Of a DNA stretch of 64,000 nt, positions 40,201 through 52,607 are shown piece by piece. How positions within the stretch are numbered: position 1 is the first letter of the stretch; each line of letters starts with the position of its first letter. The DNA comes from Haematobia irritans. Lineage: Eukaryota > Arthropoda > Insecta > Diptera > Muscidae. The stretch is taken from NCBI RefSeq assembly GCF_050003625.1, contig NC_134401.1:95644852-95708851 (forward strand), read 5' to 3'. The position numbers and the translations under genes are program-made. Under the pieces are notes generated by a model. That model made no database searches, had not been told where the DNA came from, and saw nothing but the letters and a program-made list of their open reading frames with translations.

Positions 40201-43200
40201 AAAATTAAATTTTTTTTAGGTTTTGGGTGGATTTTTGAATTTTTTGAGGGTGGTCACGAATTATCGTCCTTTTCGCTCTAGGACGCATATTTAAGGAGAT
40301 ATGGCCAAAAGAAGTTTTTCATATAAAAATTTCAATTTTTTTAGGATTTGGGTGGATTTTTCAATTTTTTGATGGTGGTCACAAATTATCGTCCTTTTCG
40401 CTCTAGGACGCATATTTAAGGAGATATGGCCAAAAGAAGTTTTTCATATAAAAATTTCATTTTTTTTAGGTTTTGGGTGGATTTTTGAATTTTTTGAGGG
40501 TGGTCACGAATTATCGTCCTTTTCGCTGTAGGACGCATATTTAAGGAGATATGGCCAAAATAAGTTTTTCATATAAAAATTTCATTTTTTTTAGGTTTTG
40601 GGTGGATTTTTGAATTTTTTGAGGGTGGTCGCGAATTATCGTCCTTTTCGCTCTAGGACGCATATTTAAGGAGATATGGCCAAAATAAGTTTTTCATATA
40701 AAAATTTCAATTTTTTTTAGGTTTTGGGTGGATTTTTCAATTTTTTGAGGGTGGTCACGAATTATCGTCCTTTTCGCTCTAGGACGCTTAGTTTAGGAGA
40801 TATGGCCAAAATAAGTTTTTCATATAAAAATTTCAATTTTTTTAGGATTTGGGTGGATTTTTCAATTTTTTGATGGTGGTCACGAATTATCGTCCTTTTC
40901 GCTCTAGGACGCATATTTAAGGAGATATGGCCAAAAGAAGTTTTTCATATGAAAATTTCATTTTTTTTAGGTTTTGGGTGGATTTTTGATTTTTTTGAGA
41001 GTGGTCACGAATTATCGTCCTTTTCGCTCTAGGACGCATATTTAAGGAGATATGGCCAAAAGAAGTTTTTCATATAAAAATTTCAATTTTTTTAGGATTT
41101 GGGTGGATTTTTCAATTTTTTGATGGTGGTCACGAATTATCGTCCTTTTCGCTCTAGGACGCATATTTAAGGAGATATGGCCAAAAGAAGTTTTTCATAT
41201 GAAACTTTCATTTTTTTTAGGTTTTGGGTGGATTTTTGATTTTTTTGAGAGTGGTCACGAATTATCGTCCTTTTCGCTCTAGGACGCATATTTAAGGAGA
41301 TATGGCCAAAATAAGTTTTTCATATAAAAATTTCAATTTTTTTAGGTTTTGGGTGGATTTTTGAATTTTTTGAGGGTGGTCACGAATTATCGTCCTTTTC
41401 GCTCTAGGACGCTTAGTTTAGGATATATGGCCAAAATAAGTTTTTCATATAAAAATTTCAATTTTTTTAGGATTTGGGTGGATTTTTAAATTTTTTGATG
41501 GTGGTCACGAATTATCGTCCTTTTCGCTCTAGGACGCATATTTAAAGAGATATGGTCAAAAGAAGTTTTTCATATAAAAATTTCAATTTTTTTAGGTTTT
41601 GGGTGGATTTTTGAATTTTTTGAGGGTGGTCACGAATTATCGTCCTTTTCGCTCTAGGACGCATATTTAAGGAGATATGGCCAAAATAAGTTTTTCATAT
41701 AAAAATTTCAATTTTTTTAGGTTTTGGGTGGATTTTTGAATTTTTTGAGGGTGGTCACGAATTATCGTCCTTTTCGCTCTAGGACGCTTAGTTTAGGATA
41801 TATGGCCAAAATAAGTTTTTCATATAAAAATTTCAATTTTTTTAGGTTTTGGGTGGATTTTTGAATATTTTGAGGGTGGTCACGAATTATCGTCCTTTTC
41901 GCTCTAGGACGCATATTTAAGGAGATATGGCCAAAAGAAGTTTTTCATATGAAAATTTCATTTTTTTAGGTTTTGGGTGGATTTTTGAATTTTTTGAGGG
42001 TGGTCACGAATTATCGTCCTTTTCGCTCTAGGACGCTTAGTTTAGGAGATATGGCCAAAAGAAGTTTTTCATATAAAAATTAATTTTTTTTTTAGGTTTT
42101 GGGTGGATTTTTGAATTTTTTGAGGGTGGTCACGAATTATCGTCCTTTTCGCTCTTGGACGTATATTTAAGGAGATATGACCAAAAGAAGTTTTTCATAT
42201 AAAAATTTCAATTTTTTTAGGATTTGGGTGGATTTTTCAATTTTTTGATGGTGGTCACGAATTATCGTCCTTTTCGCTCTAGGACGCATATTTAAGGAGA
42301 TATGGCCAAAATAAGTTTTTCATATAAAAATTTCAATTTTTTTAGGTTTTGGGTGGATTTTTGAATTTTTTGAGGGTGGTCACGAATTATCGTCCTTTTC
42401 GCTCTAGGACGCTTAGTTTAGGAGATATGGCCAAAATAAGTTTTTCATATAAAAATTTCAATTTTTTTAGGTTTTGGGTGGATTTTTGAATATTTTGAGG
42501 GTGGTCACGAATTATCGTCCTTTTTGCTCTAGGACGCTTAGTTTAGGAGATATGGCCAAAATAAGTTTTTCATATAAAAATTTCAATTTTTTTAGGATTT
42601 GGGTGGATTTTTCAATTTTTTGATGGTGGTCACGAATTATCGTCCTTTTCGCTCTAGGACGCATATTTAAGGAGATATGGCCAAAAGAAGTTTTTCATAT
42701 AAAAATTAAATTTTTTTTTAGGTTTTGGGTGGATTTTTGAATTTTTTGAGGGTGGTCACGAATTATCGTCCTTTTCGCTCTAGGACGTATATTTAAGGAG
42801 ATATGACCAAAAGAAGTTTTTCATATAAAAATTTCAATTTTTTTAGGATTTGGGTGGATTTTTCAATTTTTTGATGGTGGTCACGAATTATCGTCCTTTT
42901 CGCTCTAGGACGCATATTTAAGGAGATATGGCTAAAAGAAGTTTTTCATATAAAAATTTCAATTTTTTTAGGTTTTGGGTGGATTTTTGAATTTTTTGAG
43001 GATGGTCACGAATTATCGTCCTTTTCGCTGTAGGACGCATATTTAAGGAGATATGGCCAAAAGAAGTTTTTCATATAAAAATTTCAATTTTTTTAGGTTT
43101 TGGGTGGATTTTTAAATTTTTTGATGGTTGTCACGAATTATCGTCCTTTTCGGTGTAGGACGCATATTTAAGGAGATATGGCCAAAAGAAGTTTTTCATA

Positions 43201-43549
43201 TAAAATTTCATTTTTTTTAGGTTTGGTTGGATTTTTCAATTTTTTGATGGTGGTCACGAATTATCGTCCTTTTCGCTCTAGGACGCATATTTAAAGAGAT
43301 ATGGTCAAAAGAAGTTTTTCATATAAAAATTTAAATTTTTTTAGGTTTTGGGTGGATTTTTGAATTTTTTGAGGGTTGTCACGAATTATCGTCCTTTTCG
43401 CTCTAGGACGCATATTTAAGGAGATATGGCCAAAATAAGTTTTTCATATAAAAATTTCAATTTTTTTAGGTTTTGGGTGGATTTTTCAATTTTTTGAGGG
43501 TGGTCACGAATTATCGTCCTTTTCGCTCTAGGACGCTTAGTTTAGGAGA

Positions 43550-46500
43550 TATGGCCTAAAGAAGTTTTTCATATAAAAATTTCAATTTTTTAGGTTTTGG
43601 GTGGATTTTTGAATATTTTGAGGGTGGTCACGAATTATCGTCCTTTTCGCTCTAGGACGCATATTTAAGGAGATATGGCCAAAAGAAGTTTTTCATATAA
43701 AAATTTCAATTTTTTTAGGTTTTGGGTGGATTTTTGAATTTTTTGAGGGTGGTCACGAATTATCGTCCTTTTCGCTCTAGGACGCTTAGTTTAGGAGATA
43801 TGGCCAAAATAAGTTTTTCATATAAAAATTTCAATTTTTTTAGGATTTGGGTGGATTTTTCAATTTTTTGATGGTGGTCACAAATTATCGTCCTTTTCGC
43901 TCTAGGACGCATATTTAAGGAGATATGGCTAAAAGAGGTTTTTCATATAAAAATTTAAATTTTTTAGGTTTTGGGTGGATTTTTGAATTTTTTGAGGGTG
44001 GTCACGAATTATCGTCCTTTTCGCTGTAGGACGCATATTTAAGGAGATATGGCCAAAAGAAGTTTTTCATATAAAAATTTCAATTTTTTTAGGTTTTGGG
44101 TGGATTTTTCAATTTTTTGATGGTGGTCACGAATTATCGTCCTTTTCGCTGTAGGACGCATATTTAAGGAGATATGGCCAAAAGAAGTTTTTCATATAAA
44201 AATTTCATTTTTTTTTAGGTTTTGGGTGGATTTTTCAATTTTTTGATGGTGGTCACGAATTATCGTCCTTTTCGCTCTAGGACGCTTAGTTTAGGAGATA
44301 TGGCCAAAATAAGTTTTTCATATAAAAATTTCAATTTTTTTAGGATTTGGGTGGATTTTTCAATTTTTTGAGGGTGGTCACGAATTATCGTCCTTTTCGC
44401 TCTAGGACGCTTAGTTTAGGAGAAGTTTTTCATATAAAAATTTCAATTTTTTTAGGTTTTGGGTGGATTTTTGAATTTTTTGAGGGTGGGCACGAATTAT
44501 CGTTCTTTTCGCTTTAGGACGCTTAGTTTAGGAGATATGGCCAAAATAAGTTTTTCATATAAAAATTTCAATTTTTTTAGGTTTTGGGTGGATTTTTGAA
44601 TTTTTTGAGGGTGGTCACGAATTATCGTCCTTTTCGCTCTAGGACGCTTAGTGTAGGAGATATGGCCAAAATAAGTTTTTCATATAAAAATTTCAATTTT
44701 TTTAGGTTTTGGGTGGATTTTTGAATTTTTTGAGGGTGGTCACGAATTATCGTCCTTTTCGCTCTAGGACGCTTAGTTTAGGAGATATGGCCAAAATAAG
44801 TTTTTCATATAAAAATTTCAATTTTTTTAGGTTTTGGGTGGATTTTTGAATATTTTGAGGGTGGTCACGAATTATCGTCCTTTTTGCTCTAGGACGCTTA
44901 GTTTAGGAGATATGGCCAAAATAAGTTTTTCATATAAAAATTTCAATTTTTTTAGGATTTGGGTGGATTTTTCAATTTTTTGATGGTGGTCACGAATTAT
45001 CGTCCTTTTCGCTCTAGGACGCATATTTAAGGAGATATGGCCAAAATAAGTTTTTCATATAAAAATTTCAATTTTTTTAGGTTTTGGGTGGATTTTTGAA
45101 TTTTTTGAGGGTGGTCACGAATTATCGTCCTTTTCGGTGTAGGACGCATATTTAAGGAGATATGGCCAAAAGAAGTTTTTCATATAAAATTTCATTTTTT
45201 TTAGGTTTCGTTGGATTTTTCAATTTTTTGATGGTGGTCACGGATTATCGTCCTTTTCGCTCTAGGACGCATATTTAAAGAGATATGGTCAAAAGAAGTT
45301 TTTCATATAAAAATTTAAATTTTTTTAGGTTTTGGGTGGATTTTTGAATTTTTTGAGGGTTGTCACGAATTATCGTCCTTTTCGCTCTAGGACGCATATT
45401 TAAGGAGATGTGGCCAAAATAAGTTTTTCATATAAAAATTTCAATTTTTTTAGGTTTTGGGTGGATTTTTCAATTTTTTGAGGGTGGTCACGAATTATCG
45501 TCCTTTTCGCTGTAGGACGCATATTTAAGGAGATATGGCCAAAAGAAGTTTTTCATATAAAAATTAAATTTTTTTTAGGTTTTGGGTGGATTTTTGAATT
45601 TTTTGAGGGTGGTCACGAATTATCGTCCTTTTCGCTCTAGGACGCATATTTAAGGAGATATGGCCAAATAAAAATTTCATATAAAAATTTCAATTTTTTT
45701 AGGTTTTGGGTGGATTTTTCAATTTTTTGAGGGTGGTCACGAATTATCGTCCTTTTCGCTCTAGGACGCATATTTAAGGAGATATGGCCAAAAGAAGTTT
45801 TTCATATAAAAATTAAATTTTTTTTAGGTTTTGGGTGGATTTTTGAATTTTTTGAGGGTGGTCACGAATTATCGTCCTTTTCGCTCTAGGACGCATATTT
45901 AAGGAGATATGGCCAAAAGAAGGTTTTCATATAAAAATTTCAATTTTTTTAGGTTTTGGGTGGATTTTTGAATATTTTGAGGGTGGTCACGAATTATCGT
46001 CCTTTTTGCTCTAGGACGCTTAGTTTAGGAGATATGGCCAAAATAAGTTTTTCATATAAAAATTTCAATTTTTTTAGGATTTGGGTGGATTTTTCAATTT
46101 TTTGATGGTGGTCACGAATTATCGTCCTTTTCGCTCTAGGACGCATATTTAAGGAGATATGGCCAAAAGAAGTTTTTCATATAAAAATTAAATTTTTTTT
46201 AGGTTTTGGGTGGATTTTTGAATTTTTTGAGGGTGGTCACGAATTATCGTCCTTTTCGCTCTAGGACGCATATTTAAGGAGATATGGCCAAAAGAAGTTT
46301 TTCATATAAAAATTTAAATTTTTTTAGGATTTGGGTGGATTTTTCAATTTTTTGATGGTGGTCACAAATTATCGTCCTTTTCGCTCTAGGACGCATATTT
46401 AAGGAGATATGGCTAAAAGAGGTTTTTCATATAAAAATTTAATTTTTTTTTAGGTTTTGGGTGGATTTTTGAATTTTTTGAGGGTGGTCACGAATTATCG

Positions 46501-46550
46501 TCCTTTTCGCTGTAGGACGCATATTTAAGGAGATATGGCCAAAAGAAGTT
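43550..46550 (+). repeat. About 3-kb satellite block, first copy of a duplication at offset 3483 bp
   Basis: Private variants here recur exactly 3483 bp downstream: ggctaaaagagg (43927 and 47410), cgttcttttcgc (44501 and 47984), a truncated ttaggagaagttttt monomer (44411 and 47894), ccaaataaaaattt (45664 and 47684+1463=49147), and ggct (46411 and 49894). The spacing stays constant over 2.5 kb, so the copies have had almost no indels since duplication, which is therefore recent. Edges are approximate. Confidence 0.85.
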
Positions 46551-47032
46551 TTTCATATAAAAATTTCAATTTTTTAGGTTTTGGGTGGATTTTTGAATAT
46601 TTTGAGGGTGGTCACGAATTATCGTCCTTTTCGCTCTAGGACGCATATTTAAGGAGATATGGCCAAAAGAAGTTTTTCATATAAAAATTAAATTTTTTTT
46701 AGGTTTTGGGTGGATTTTTGAATTTTTTGAGGGTGGTCACGAATTATCGTCCTTTTCGCTCTAGGACGCATATTTAAGGAGATATGGCCAAAAGAAGTTT
46801 TTCATATAAAAATTTAAATTTTTTTAGGATTTGGGTGGATTTTTCAATTTTTTGATGGTGGTCACAAATTATCGTCCTTTTCGCTCTAGGACGCATATTT
46901 AAGGAGATATGGCTAAAAGAGGTTTTTCATATAAAAATTTCAATTTTTTTAGGTTTTGGGTGGATTTTTCAATTTTTTGAGGGTGGTCACGAATTATCGT
47001 CCTTTTCGCTCTAGGACGCTTAGTTTAGGAGA

Positions 47033-50030
47033 TATGGCCAAAAGAAGTTTTTCATATAAAAATTTCAATTTTTTAGGTTTTGGGTGGATTTTTGAATATT
47101 TTGAGGGTGGTCACGAATTATCGTCCTTTTCGCTCTAGGACGCATATTTAAGGAGATATGGCCAAAAGAAGTTTTTCATATAAAAATTTCAATTTTTTTA
47201 GGTTTTGGGTGGATTTTTGAATTTTTTGAGGGTGGTCACGAATTATCGTCCTTTTCGCTCTAGGACGCTTAGTTTAGGAGATATGGCCAAAATAAGTTTT
47301 TCATATAAAAATTTCAATTTTTTTAGGATTTGGGTGGATTTTTCAATTTTTTGATGGTGGTCACAAATTATCGTCCTTTTCGCTCTAGGACGCATATTTA
47401 AGGAGATATGGCTAAAAGAGGTTTTTCATATAAAAATTTAAATTTTTTAGGTTTTGGGTGGATTTTTGAATTTTTTGAGGGTGGTCACGAATTATCGTCC
47501 TTTTCGCTGTAGGACGCATATTTAAGGAGATATGGCCAAAAGAAGTTTTTCATATAAAAATTTCAATTTTTTTAGGTTTTGGGTGGATTTTTCAATTTTT
47601 TGATGGTGGTCACGAATTATCGTCCTTTTCGCTGTAGGACGCATATTTAAGGAGATATGGCCAAAAGAAGTTTTTCATATAAAAATTTCATTTTTTTTTA
47701 GGTTTTGGGTGGATTTTTCAATTTTTTGATGGTGGTCACGAATTATCGTCCTTTTCGCTCTAGGACGCTTAGTTTAGGAGATATGGCCAAAATAAGTTTT
47801 TCATATAAAAATTTCAATTTTTTTAGGATTTGGGTGGATTTTTCAATTTTTTGAGGGTGGTCACGAATTATCGTCCTTTTCGCTCTAGGACGCTTAGTTT
47901 AGGAGAAGTTTTTCATATAAAAATTTCAATTTTTTTAGGTTTTGGGTGGATTTTTGAATTTTTTGAGGGTGGGCACGAATTATCGTTCTTTTCGCTTTAG
48001 GACGCTTAGTTTAGGAGATATGGCCAAAATAAGTTTTTCATATAAAAATTTCAATTTTTTTAGGTTTTGGGTGGATTTTTGAATTTTTTGAGGGTGGTCA
48101 CGAATTATCGTCCTTTTCGCTCTAGGACGCTTAGTGTAGGAGATATGGCCAAAATAAGTTTTTCATATAAAAATTTCAATTTTTTTAGGTTTTGGGTGGA
48201 TTTTTGAATTTTTTGAGGGTGGTCACGAATTATCGTCCTTTTCGCTCTAGGACGCTTAGTTTAGGAGATATGGCCAAAATAAGTTTTTCATATAAAAATT
48301 TCAATTTTTTTAGGTTTTGGGTGGATTTTTGAATATTTTGAGGGTGGTCACGAATTATCGTCCTTTTTGCTCTAGGACGCTTAGTTTAGGAGATATGGCC
48401 AAAATAAGTTTTTCATATAAAAATGTCAATTTTTTTAGGATTTGGGTGGATTTTTCAATTTTTTGATGGTGGTCACGAATTATCGTCCTTTTCGCTCTAG
48501 GACGCATATTTAAGGAGATATGGCCAAAATAAGTTTTTCATATAAAAATTTCAATTTTTTTAGGTTTTGGGTGGATTTTTGAATTTTTTGAGGGTGGTCA
48601 CGAATTATCGTCCTTTTCGGTGTAGGACGCATATTTAAGGAGATATGGCCAAAAGAAGTTTTTCATATAAAATTTCATTTTTTTTAGGTTTCGTTGGATT
48701 TTTCAATTTTTTGATGGTGGTCACGGATTATCGTCCTTTTCGCTCTAGGACGCATATTTAAAGAGATATGGTCAAAAGAAGTTTTTCATATAAAAATTTA
48801 AATTTTTTTAGGTTTTGGGTGGATTTTTGAATTTTTTGAGGGTTGTCACGAATTATCGTCCTTTTCGCTCTAGGACGCATATTTAAGGAGATGTGGCCAA
48901 AATAAGTTTTTCATATAAAAATTTCAATTTTTTTAGGTTTTGGGTGGATTTTTCAATTTTTTGAGGGTGGTCACGAATTATCGTCCTTTTCGCTCTAGGA
49001 CGCATATTTAAGGAGATATGGCCAAAAGAAGTTTTTCATATAAAAATTAAATTTTTTTTAGGTTTTGGGAGGATTTTTGAATTTTTTGAGGGTGGTCACG
49101 AATTATCGTCCTTTTCGCTCTAGGACGCATATTTAAGGAGATATGGCCAAATAAAAATTTCATATAAAAATTTCAATTTTTTTAGGTTTTGGGTGGATTT
49201 TTCAATTTTTTGAGGGTGGTCACGAATTATCGTCCTTTTCGCTCTAGGACGCATATTTAAGGAGATATGGCCAAAAGAAGTTTTTCATATAAAAATTAAA
49301 TTTTTTTTAGGTTTTGGGTGGATTTTTGAATTTTTTGAGGGTGGTCACGAATTATCGTCCTTTTCGCTCTAGGACGCATATTTAAGGAGATATGGCCAAA
49401 AGAAGGTTTTCATATAAAAATTTCAATTTTTTTAGGTTTTGGGTGGATTTTTGAATATTTTGAGGGTGGTCACGAATTATCGTCCTTTTTGCTCTAGGAC
49501 GCTTAGTTTAGGAGATATGGCCAAAATAAGTTTTTCATATAAAAATTTCAATTTTTTTAGGATTTGGGTGGATTTTTCAATTTTTTGATGGTGGTCACGA
49601 ATTATCGTCCTTTTCGCTCTAGGACGCATATTTAAGGAGATATGGCCAAAAGAAGTTTTTCATATAAAAATTAAATTTTTTTTAGGTTTTGGGTGGATTT
49701 TTGAATTTTTTGAGGGTGGTCACGAATTATCGTCCTTTTCGCTCTAGGACGCATATTTAAGGAGATATGGCCAAAAGAAGTTTTTCATATAAAAATTTAA
49801 ATTTTTTTAGGATTTGGGTGGATTTTTCAATTTTTTGATGGTGGTCACAAATTATCGTCCTTTTCGCTCTAGGACGCATATTTAAGGAGATATGGCTAAA
49901 AGAGGTTTTTCATATAAAAATTTAATTTTTTTTAGGTTTTGGGTGGATTTTTGAATTTTTTGAGGGTGGTCACGAATTATCGTCCTTTTCGCTGTAGGAC
50001 GCATATTTAAGGAGATATGGCCAAAAGAAG
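47033..50030 (+). repeat. About 3-kb satellite block, second copy
   Basis: Partner of 43550-46550 (offset 3483 bp). Its interior, about 47.48-48.53 kb, is also the source or product of a further partial copy at about 49.98-51.03 kb. The linking marker is cgttcttttcgc at 47984 and 50482, an offset of 2498 bp, close to 20 monomers. Confidence 0.85.
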
Positions 50031-51030
50031 TTTTTCATATAAAAATTTCAATTTTTTTAGGTTTTGGGTGGATTTTTCAATTTTTTGATGGTGGTCACGA
50101 ATTATCGTCCTTTTCGCTGTAGGACGCATATTTAAGGAGATATGGCCAAAAGAAGTTTTTCATATAAAAATTTCATTTTTTTTTAGGTTTTGGGTGGATT
50201 TTTCAATTTTTTGATGGTGGTCACGAATTATCGTCCTTTTCGCTCTAGGACGCTTAGTTTAGGACATATGGCCAAAATAAGTTTTTCATATAAAAATTTC
50301 AATTTTTTTAGGATTTGGGTGGATTTTTCAATTTTTTGAGGGTGGTCACGAATTATCGTCCTTTTCGCTCTAGGACGCTTAGTTTAGGAGATATGGCCAA
50401 AAGAAGTTTTTCATATAAAAACTTCAATTTTTTTAGGTTTTGGGTGGATTTTTCAATTTTTTGAGGGTGGGCACGAATTATCGTTCTTTTCGCTTTAGGA
50501 CGCTTAGTTTAGGAGATATGGCCAAAATAAGTTTTTCATATAAAAATTTCAATTTTTTTAGGTTTTGGGTGGATTTTTGAATTTTTTGAGGGTGGTCACG
50601 AATTATCGTCCTTTTCGCTCTAGGACGCTTAGTGTAGGAGATATGGCCAAAATAAGTTTTTCATATAAAAATTTCAATTTTTTTAGGTTTTGGGTGGATT
50701 TTTGAATTTTTTGAGGGTGGTCACGAATTATCGTCCTTTTCGCTCTAGGACGCTTAGTTTAGGAGATATGGCCAAAACAAGTTTTTCATATAAAAATTTC
50801 AATTTTTTTAGGTTTTGGGTGGATTTTTGAATATTTTGAGGGTGGTCACGAATTATCGTCCTTTTTGCTCTAGGACGCTTAGTTTAGGAGATATGGCCAA
50901 AATAAGTTTTTCATATAAAAATTTCAATTTTTTTAGGATTTGGGTGGATTTTTCAATTTTTTGATGGTGGTCACGAATTATCGTCCTTTTCGCTCTAGGA
51001 CGCATATTTAAGGAGATATGGCCAAAAGAA
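49980..51030 (+). repeat. Third, partial copy of the 47.5-48.5 kb block
   Basis: It follows the same variant order as 47.48-48.53 kb: two cgctgtagg monomers, a cattttttttagg monomer, the gttcttttcgctttagg monomer, and a ttagtgtagg monomer. The truncated ttaggagaagttttt monomer of the other two copies is full length here (tttaggagatatggccaaaag). So the truncation arose after the ancestor of these copies or was repaired by conversion. Confidence 0.7.
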
Positions 51031-51256
51031 GTTTTTCATATAAAAATTAAATTTTTTTTAGGTTTTGGGTGGATTTTTGAATTTTTTGAGGGTGGTCACG
51101 AATTATCGTCCTTTTCGCTCTAGGACGCATATTTAAGGAGATATGGCCAAAAGAAGTTTTTCATATAAAAATTTCAATTTTTTTAGGATTTGGGTGGATT
51201 TTTCAATTTTTTGATGGTGGTCACAAATTATCGTCCTTTTCGCTCTAGGACGCATA

Positions 51257-51378
51257 CAGACTGACATTTTAGTCAGTCAGTTGCCTTCATTGTGAGCGGA
51301 TGTGTTTTATTGAGCTGAGCGCACTAATATATCGTTTCGATTATTATTTGTGAGAGAAATAAAATATTTGAGAGCAAT
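51257..51378 (+). promoter_or_regulatory. 5' UTR and probable internal promoter of the retrotransposon
   Basis: The first bases form a possible hairpin, GACTGA (51259-51264) with TCAGTC (51273-51278) and an 8-nt loop. The repeated TCAGTC words resemble the arthropod initiator motif used at the very 5' end of many LINEs to drive their own Pol II transcription. The rest, to the ORF1 start, has no other recognised signal. Confidence 0.45.
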
Positions 51379-52455
51379 ATGTCGGATACTAAAATCAAAA
51401 ATTTTAAATGCTCGCAATGCCAAAAAGAAATTAATGATAAAGAAAAACATATGAAATGCAGTGAATGTGACTCTCGTTATCATTTTTCGCCTTGCTGCAC
51501 TATCCAAACCTCATCCTTCGGAGGAATGACTAGCGCCAAAAAAGCAGCTTGGAGATGCCACAAATGTCGCGAGAGGAAGGGCTCAAATACATCATATCAT
51601 ATAATTGTGCATACGGATGATGATCAAAATAGAAAAGAATGCGAAGAAGGCGAAGATGAAGTTTTTAAAGATAAACGTTTTTGCCAAGGTGTCCCTATTA
51701 GCGATCAGAAATCTGGACAGATAAACAATGTTTTAACTTCAACCCCAATCAACAACCAAAAAGAAACGCTAATTCCACCAATCTCTGATACCAACAATGC
51801 AATGCAAGTGATGATGCAAAATATAACACAAATCACAACACAACTAGGATTTATTAGCAATCAATTACAAAACCAACAATCAACACTAACGGAGATGAAC
51901 CAAACTTTTGCAAATCTCACAGCTCAAGTCGTCGAATTACAAAAACAGCAGCAAGAAAGACAGAACACAATAAATAACATGGATATGAAAATAAATAATC
52001 TCGAACAAAAATTGTTAGAAAAACATATTGAAATAAACAATGTAAAAACCGAAAACATGAGTGCAATGGATATTGTGAAAAAAATAGCAACAAAAATTAA
52101 TGTGGATATAACTGAAAGTGACATTGACGATGCATATCGCCCGAAAGGGAAAAATAAAGTGATTGTGGAGCTTTGCTCCCTAAGAAAGAAAAAGGAAATA
52201 ATGAACCACATTACAAGACACAGAATCGAAGCAAGTGGTATAAATGAAGAGAGCAATGACAATAACAAATACATTTATTTGAATGACGAACTCACGAGCA
52301 AAAATCGTCGATTGCTATGGTTGGCCAAAAACAAAGCGAGAGAAGTGAAGTGGAAATTCGTTTGGGTGCAAAAAGGAGAAGTACTTGCCCGTAAAATTGA
52401 GAACGATAGTGTTGTTGTTGTTAGAAATGAAGATGATATAGAAAAGATCAAATAA
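51379..52455 (+). CDS. Retrotransposon ORF1 protein (PHD finger, coiled coil, nucleic-acid-binding C terminus), 358 aa
   Basis: Uninterrupted frame starting at the first ATG after the 5' UTR. Residues 11-63 form a C4HC3 PHD-type zinc finger: Cys11, Cys14, Cys27, Cys30, His35, Cys39 or Cys40, Cys60, Cys63. Residues about 65-140 are low-complexity and polar. Residues about 140-225 are a Gln/Asn-rich coiled coil with regular hydrophobic spacing, likely for oligomerisation. The C-terminal 120 or so residues (around VIVELCSLRKKKEIMNH and YIYLNDELTSKNRRLL) resemble the C-terminal domain shared by many insect LINE ORF1 proteins and the baculovirus FP protein. By family knowledge the protein packages element RNA into an RNP with ORF2. 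Short overlapping minus-strand frames in this region are shadows. It is the only undamaged protein frame in the element. Confidence 0.88.
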   Translation: MSDTKIKNFKCSQCQKEINDKEKHMKCSECDSRYHFSPCCTIQTSSFGGMTSAKKAAWRCHKCRERKGSNTSYHIIVHTDDDQNRKECEEGEDEVFKDKRFCQGVPISDQKSGQINNVLTSTPINNQKETLIPPISDTNNAMQVMMQNITQITTQLGFISNQLQNQQSTLTEMNQTFANLTAQVVELQKQQQERQNTINNMDMKINNLEQKLLEKHIEINNVKTENMSAMDIVKKIATKINVDITESDIDDAYRPKGKNKVIVELCSLRKKKEIMNHITRHRIEASGINEESNDNNKYIYLNDELTSKNRRLLWLAKNKAREVKWKFVWVQKGEVLARKIENDSVVVVRNEDDIEKIK

Positions 52456-52607
52456 AGAAAAGAAAGAAAAAAAGTAAATAAACACATACATTCGTACTAA
52501 ATTAATAAAAAATACAAAAGCGAAACATCAAAATATCAAAACAAAAGCGAAAACTATTTAAAACCTCCACTATTTCTCTTATTATTTATACACAAATAAA
52601 ATACAAA
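52456..52607 (+). other. ORF1-ORF2 spacer
   Basis: A very AT-rich 152-bp spacer with runs of aaag and ataaa and no gene. ORF2 is in another frame, so its translation would need reinitiation or another non-standard route, as in other two-ORF LINEs. Confidence 0.6.

Larger units (their letters stand above)
17511..51256 (+). repeat. 125-bp satellite array, main block (33.7 kb)
   Basis: About 270 monomers, same orientation and phase rules as the first block, with no gene and no recognisable insertion. Resolved substructure includes a 2-kb-scale repeat at about 22.2-28.3 kb and large duplicated blocks at about 43.5-51.0 kb. Shortened monomers are scattered through it (near 20755, 22977, 31660 and 44421), each with a junction that looks like slippage between short direct repeats. 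Variant monomers cgcttagtttagg and cgcatatttaagg alternate irregularly. The variant tttaaagag with tatggtcaaaag is inherited as a linked pair. Confidence 0.97.

Noticed and set aside
51307..52487. Minus-strand frames opposite ORF1 (about 66-116 codons)
   Set aside because: Shadows of the A-rich, PHD/coiled-coil coding strand, giving Phe/Leu/Ser-rich peptides without motifs.
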